A model generated the notes under the pieces. It ran no database searches and was not told the origin of the DNA. It saw nothing but the letters and a program-made list of their open reading frames with translations. Positions 42,827 to 46,780 of a DNA stretch of 46,780 nt are shown piece after piece (the first letter of the stretch is position 1; every line of letters begins with the position of its first letter). Source of the DNA: an uncultured Agitococcus sp. (GTDB lineage: Bacteria > Pseudomonadota > Gammaproteobacteria > Pseudomonadales > Moraxellaceae). The position numbers and the translations under genes were made by a program. The stretch is taken from positions 1 to 46,780 of the forward strand of contig NZ_CALETI010000445.1 in assembly GCF_937920075.1 (NCBI RefSeq). The letters run 5' to 3'.

Positions 42827-43660
42827 TTAGCCTAATGAGATTTTTTGAGCATCTATACTTTGACCTAAAAATAAACTGGCTAATTGACTAAATGTTTCGG
42901 GATTATCTGTGGTTAAAAACTGACGTTGAGTAAATTGAGAACAACGTTTAGCCATCTCAGTATGTCGCTGCAAATAATCCTTTAGACTATGAGCAACCAC
43001 CTCTCCTTGAGATAATACCTGTATATGACTTGGCAAGTATTGACGTATTTTATTGATTAATAAAGGATAATGAGTACATCCCAAAATAATTGTATCAATT
43101 TTTTCACTTTGAGCAAAAAGTAATGCTAAATCGCGTTTCACAAAAAAATCTGCCCCATCACCTTGATATTCACCATTTTCCACCAATGGTACCCACATTG
43201 GGCAAGCTTGCTGAAACACTTGAATACTAGGAAATAACTTATTGATTTCTAAACGATAGGATTCCGAATTAACCGTACCTGTTGTTCCTAAGACTCCTAC
43301 ATGTCCTGTTTTAGTTAATAAGCCAACTTGCTCAACACTAGGTCGTATTACACCTAAAACACGTTTAGATGCATCCAATAATGGTAAATCATGCTGTTGA
43401 ATGGTGCGTAATGCTTTGGCGGATGCCGTATTACACGCCAAAATAACTAATGGACATCCTGCATCAAATAAGTAGCGAACACATTCGAAGGTAAATTCAT
43501 ACACGGTTTGATAGGAGCGTGTGCCATAAGGGGTACGGGCATTATCGCCCAAATATAAGTAGTCGTATTGTGGCAAATGCTGTAATAACTCTTTTAAAAC
43601 CGTCAAACCACCATACCCCGAATCAAACACACCAATGGGTGCAGAACTGGCTGACAGCAT
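42827..43660 (-). CDS. murI: Glutamate racemase
   Basis: A 277-residue enzyme making D-glutamate for peptidoglycan. Two catalytic Cys are present, Cys76 in ILACNTASA and Cys195 in ILGCTHYPLL; Asp13-Ser14 lie in FDSGYGGLT and YLGDNARTPYG follows. The ATG has AGGG at good distance. A terminator at 43694-43719 separates it from the upstream tRNA-Gly, so it probably has its own promoter or depends on read-through. Confidence 0.95.
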   Translation of the reverse strand: MLSASSAPIGVFDSGYGGLTVLKELLQHLPQYDYLYLGDNARTPYGTRSYQTVYEFTFECVRYLFDAGCPLVILACNTASAKALRTIQQHDLPLLDASKRVLGVIRPSVEQVGLLTKTGHVGVLGTTGTVNSESYRLEINKLFPSIQVFQQACPMWVPLVENGEYQGDGADFFVKRDLALLFAQSEKIDTIILGCTHYPLLINKIRQYLPSHIQVLSQGEVVAHSLKDYLQRHTEMAKRCSQFTQRQFLTTDNPETFSQLASLFLGQSIDAQKISLG

Positions 43661-43693
43661 AGAATTACCCTAAAAACAAATTTTAGCCATAAA

Positions 43694-43719
43694 AAAAGCC
43701 GATTGTAAAATCGGCTTTT
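43694..43719 (-). terminator. Terminator after tRNA-Gly
   Basis: AAAAGCCGAT (43694-43703) pairs with ATCGGCTTTT (43710-43719), loop TGTAAA on the plus strand. Read on the minus strand the stem ends in a run of seven T, just after the tRNA-Gly gene. Confidence 0.8.
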
Positions 43720-43726
43720 AAAAATT

Positions 43727-43802
<76 letters not shown>

Positions 43803-43913
43803 TTATTTACTTAACGACGTTGTCATCAAGTAGGCGCGCATTATAGGCCATTTAAATTATAGGTCAAGCATCAAAATGGCTTTTTTTACATTTTGATATC
43901 AACCGCTTATTTT

Positions 43914-45296
43914 TCAGCCTCTACGCCATGTTGTGCCTTGGCGAGAGTCCTCCAAAATAATACCTTTTGCCAATAAATCGGCACGGATTTTATCTGACCG
44001 AGCAAAGTCTTTGGCTTTTTTGGCATCAGCTCGTGCTTGAATTAAGGCGTCAATCTCGGCATCACTCAAACCATCTTGAGCAAAGCCTTGCAAAAACTTT
44101 TCGGGATTATCTTGCAATAAACCTAAAATAGCCGCTAATTCGCGTAAACGTCCTGCTAAACCAGCAGCAACTGTGGTTTCACCCGCTTTTTCAGCGCGAT
44201 TAACTTCACGTGCTAATTCATACAAAACTGCTAAAGCTTCTGGTGTATTAAAGTCATCGTCCATGGCACTATTAAAACGAGTCACAAACTCCTCACCACC
44301 TTGGGCAGTAACCACAGGTAAGCCTTTTAAAGTGTGATAAAAACGCTCTAAGGCACTTTTGGCTTGTTGCAAAGCTGCATCCGAAAAGTTTAACGGACTA
44401 CGATAATGACTAGCAACAATAAAATAGCGTAACACTTCAGGCGCAAATAGTTTTAACACTTCACGAATGGTAAAAAAATTGTTGAGTGATTTAGACATTT
44501 TTTCGTCATCAACCAACACAAAACCGACGTGCATCCATGTATTTACATACTTTTCACCTGTTGCTCCTTCAGATTGGGCAATTTCATTTTCATGATGCGG
44601 AAACTGTAAATCACCACCGCCACCATGAATATCAAAATGATTACCCAAGCAGCACGTTGACATTGCAGAGCACTCAATGTGCCAACCAGGTCTGCCATTA
44701 CCCCACGGAGACAACCATGCTGGCTCATTGGCTTTTGCTGCTTTCCACAACACAAAATCCATCGGATTTTTTTTAACTTCATCAACCTCAACACGCGCCC
44801 CTGCTTGCAAATCCTCTAAATTTTTATGCGATAAACGCCCATAAGAAGCAAATTTATTGACTTGATAATAAACATCACCATTCGCAGCAGGATATGCAAA
44901 ACCATTATCGACCAATTTTTGTACCATATTAATAATTTCTGGCACAAACTCGGTGGCTTTGGGTTCTTGATTAGGTTTAATCACGCCTAATGCGGCTGCA
45001 TCTTCATCCATGGCCGCAATATAACGTGCCGTCAAAGCCTCAATCGACTCACCATTTTCATTGGCACGTTTGATAATTTTGTCATCAATATCGGTAATAT
45101 TACGCACATATTCGACTTGATAACCACGCTCACGTAAATAACGGGTAATCACATCAAACGACACTAACACTCGTGCATGACCAATATGACAATAATCATA
45201 AACCGTCATACCACAAACATACATTTTGATATGACCTTCTTGTAAAGGTTTAAAATTTTCTTTTTGGCGAGTTTCGGTGTTAAAAATCGTTAACAT
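43914..45296 (-). CDS. cysS: Cysteinyl-tRNA synthetase
   Basis: A 460-residue class I synthetase charging tRNA-Cys. The ATG at 45296 gives the usual N-terminus MLTIFNTETRQKENF; the longer frame to 45332 is not supported. Motifs: zinc Cys28 in MYVCGMTVYD, HIGH at 37-40, the zinc HIECSAM and HHENEIAQSE blocks, and KMSKS in DDEKMSKSLNNF. AGGAAAC lies upstream of the ATG. Confidence 0.96.
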   Translation of the reverse strand: MLTIFNTETRQKENFKPLQEGHIKMYVCGMTVYDYCHIGHARVLVSFDVITRYLRERGYQVEYVRNITDIDDKIIKRANENGESIEALTARYIAAMDEDAAALGVIKPNQEPKATEFVPEIINMVQKLVDNGFAYPAANGDVYYQVNKFASYGRLSHKNLEDLQAGARVEVDEVKKNPMDFVLWKAAKANEPAWLSPWGNGRPGWHIECSAMSTCCLGNHFDIHGGGGDLQFPHHENEIAQSEGATGEKYVNTWMHVGFVLVDDEKMSKSLNNFFTIREVLKLFAPEVLRYFIVASHYRSPLNFSDAALQQAKSALERFYHTLKGLPVVTAQGGEEFVTRFNSAMDDDFNTPEALAVLYELAREVNRAEKAGETTVAAGLAGRLRELAAILGLLQDNPEKFLQGFAQDGLSDAEIDALIQARADAKKAKDFARSDKIRADLLAKGIILEDSRQGTTWRRG

Positions 45297-45489
45297 ACGA
45301 TGATGTTTCCTAAAAATTTGCAAAATAGTCAATGATTATAAATCAGTTATTACATAAAGCTCTACCATACTGGCGCAGAGTTAGCGATAATTGCTGGCTT
45401 TAGACTTATGTGGCTCACGATTTTATCGTAATCACTCCATTCTTGACACATAAGCCCCCATGTTTTGCTTTGCTATAGGATATGTCGAC

Positions 45490-46458
45490 ATGACCTTTGA
45501 TTTTATTGCAGCAGGTCAACAAGTAATTGCCACCGAGCAAGCTGCTTTAGAGACTCTTAAACCTTTTATTAATCATGATTTTCAACAAGCATGTCAGTTA
45601 ATTTTGGAGTGTAAAGGTCGAGTTGTGGTCATGGGTATGGGCAAATCGGGTCATATTGGCAATAAAATTGCTGCAACCTTAGCCTCAACAGGAACGCCCT
45701 CGTTTTTTGTTCACCCAGCCGAAGCAAGTCATGGTGACTTAGGCATGATTACCGCACAAGATGTCGTTATCGCTATTTCTAACTCGGGTGAAGCACACGA
45801 AATTTTGAGTATTTTACCTGTTTTAAAACGCTTACATATTCCATTAATTAGCATTACTGCCAATGGTCAATCTAGTTTGGCACAATTTGCCAATATTAGT
45901 TTAGAGATTGGCAAAAGTGTCGAAGCCTGCCCATTAGGTTTAGCGCCAACCTCTAGCACCACCGCCACCTTAGTATTAGGTGATGCTTTAGCCGTTGCCT
46001 TACTCGCTGCTCGTGGTTTTACTGCTGAAGATTTTGCCCTTTCCCATCCTGGTGGAGCTTTAGGCAGAAAGCTGTTATTGCGTGTTGCTGATTTAATGCA
46101 CAGTGGCGATAATGTGCCGATTGTCCAAGAACAAACTCTGATTCGTGATGCCCTATTAGAAATTAGCCGCAAAGGTTTGGGCATGACGGCTGTTGTTAAC
46201 CAACAAGGTCAACTGACGGGCATTTATACCGATGGTGACTTACGTCGTACCCTTGATTTAGAAGTGGATATTCGTACCTCCCCGATTGTGCAAGTGATGA
46301 GCAAAAATCCTAAAACCATTCGTCAACATTTATTAGCGGCTGAAGCTGTTGCCTTAATGGAAGAGAAAAAGATTAATGGTGTCATTGTTGTTGATGAACA
46401 ACACAAACCGATTGGCGCATTAAACATGCACGATTTACTCAAAGCTGGAGTTGTTTAA
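45490..46458 (+). CDS. kdsD: D-arabinose-5-phosphate isomerase
   Basis: A 322-residue KpsF/GutQ-family enzyme converting ribulose-5-phosphate to arabinose-5-phosphate, the first step to Kdo for lipopolysaccharide or lipooligosaccharide. The SIS domain has MGMGKSGHIGNKIAATLAS, near 48-67, and EASHGDLGM; two CBS domains follow (KGLGMTAVVNQQGQLTGIYTD and KINGVIVVDEQ). ATG at 45490 is preferred over the frame opening at 45460 because it fits the family N-terminus and has AGGA about 10 bases upstream. kdsC starts directly after its stop codon. Confidence 0.94.
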   Translation: MTFDFIAAGQQVIATEQAALETLKPFINHDFQQACQLILECKGRVVVMGMGKSGHIGNKIAATLASTGTPSFFVHPAEASHGDLGMITAQDVVIAISNSGEAHEILSILPVLKRLHIPLISITANGQSSLAQFANISLEIGKSVEACPLGLAPTSSTTATLVLGDALAVALLAARGFTAEDFALSHPGGALGRKLLLRVADLMHSGDNVPIVQEQTLIRDALLEISRKGLGMTAVVNQQGQLTGIYTDGDLRRTLDLEVDIRTSPIVQVMSKNPKTIRQHLLAAEAVALMEEKKINGVIVVDEQHKPIGALNMHDLLKAGVV

Positions 46459-46780
46459 ATGGCTGCTGTCCGTATTACCGAAAAAGCCCGTGCCGTTCGT
46501 TTATTAGTGTTAGACGTAGACGGTGTTTTAACTGATGGCCGTTTATATTTTAGCGAAGATGGCCAAGAGTTAAAAACCTTTGATACACAAGACGGTCATG
46601 GCATCAAAATGTTGCAACAAGCCGGTATTCAATGTGCCATTATTACTGGCCGAAACACCCAATTAGTGGCAAGACGTGCTGCCAATTTAGGCATTAAACA
46701 TTTATTGCAAGGTCGTGAAGATAAAGGCGTGGCACTCAGCGCATTAAGCCAAGAATTAGCCATTCCTTTAGATGAAATTG
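46459..46780 (+). CDS. kdsC: 3-deoxy-D-manno-octulosonate 8-phosphate phosphatase (N-terminal part, cut by window end)
   Basis: The ATG at 46459 follows the kdsD stop codon with no gap. About 107 residues are visible before the window ends: MAAVRITEKARAVRLLVLD, then the HAD motif DVDGVLTDG with the nucleophile Asp, QDGHGIKML, and motif II AIITGRNT. This is KdsC, which removes phosphate from Kdo-8-phosphate to give Kdo. The order kdsD-kdsC commonly leads into lptC-lptA-lptB, outside this window. Confidence 0.93.
   Translation, partial: MAAVRITEKARAVRLLVLDVDGVLTDGRLYFSEDGQELKTFDTQDGHGIKMLQQAGIQCAIITGRNTQLVARRAANLGIKHLLQGREDKGVALSALSQELAIPLDEI

Noticed and set aside
45443..45448. Perfect TTGACA upstream of kdsD as a -35 element
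   Set aside because: At 16-18 bp spacing no acceptable -10 is present (TGCTTT), so a promoter cannot be claimed.

Overview
The window looks like chromosomal DNA of an AT-rich gammaproteobacterium, most probably of the Moraxellaceae (Acinetobacter / Agitococcus / Moraxella side). Three things point there: the gene order lolB-ispE-tRNA-Gln-prs-rplY-pth, a 531-residue isocitrate lyase of the Pseudomonas/Acinetobacter type, and several copies of the AdeT1/2-like periplasmic protein family best known from Acinetobacter. The species cannot be named from the sequence. No transposon, phage gene, CRISPR array or rRNA was seen. Two tRNA genes are present: tRNA-Gln(TTG) and tRNA-Gly(GCC).

Layout. (1) 1-4552, plus strand: a compact DUF1365 / CFA-like methyltransferase / DUF3833 lipoprotein / LitR-CarH-type MerR regulator / photolyase unit, which looks like a light and photo-oxidative stress operon. 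(2) 4569-9945, minus strand: hemA-prfA-prmC-moeB-ubiB, for tetrapyrrole synthesis, translation termination, sulfur-carrier activation and ubiquinone synthesis. (3) 10086-15689, plus strand: a TPR protein, lolB, ispE, tRNA-Gln, prs, rplY and pth. (4) 15826-18834, plus strand: rnfD-rnfG-rnfE-nth, the distal half of an rnf operon without rnfABC. (5) 18824-23309, minus strand: ccmABCDE running directly into a RegB/RegA redox two-component pair. (6) 23340-27055: a LysR regulator divergent from isocitrate lyase, then a secreted family I lipase. (7) 27056-33870: a 605-bp AT-rich gap, then four AdeT1/2-like paralogues, with the convergent soluble transhydrogenase sthA between the third and fourth. (8) 34029-42459: dedA, a two-domain GST-N/glutaredoxin-like protein, an M48 lipoprotein protease, and a minus-strand set FGGY kinase / glpD / AGPS-like FAD enzyme / DUF4062 protein. 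(9) 42827-46780: murI, tRNA-Gly, cysS, then kdsD and the start of kdsC.

Themes. Much of the window concerns redox balance and lipid or acetate metabolism: lipase, isocitrate lyase, glycerol-3-phosphate oxidation, AGPS-like enzyme, transhydrogenase, Rnf, cytochrome c maturation and redox sensing. The most distinctive parts are the four-member AdeT1/2-like family with signs of local sequence exchange and a long inverted repeat across one start codon, the LitR-photolyase-fatty-acid-modification unit, the ccm-regBA linkage, and the DUF4062 protein upstream of the ether-lipid-like enzyme. Start sites were moved from the longest reading frame where ribosome binding sites, stop/start overlaps or family length argued for it (ubiB, prfA, ispE, rplY, aceA, lipase, FGGY kinase, AGPS-like enzyme, cysS, kdsD). 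All functional calls rest on motifs and context read by eye; no database search was run.
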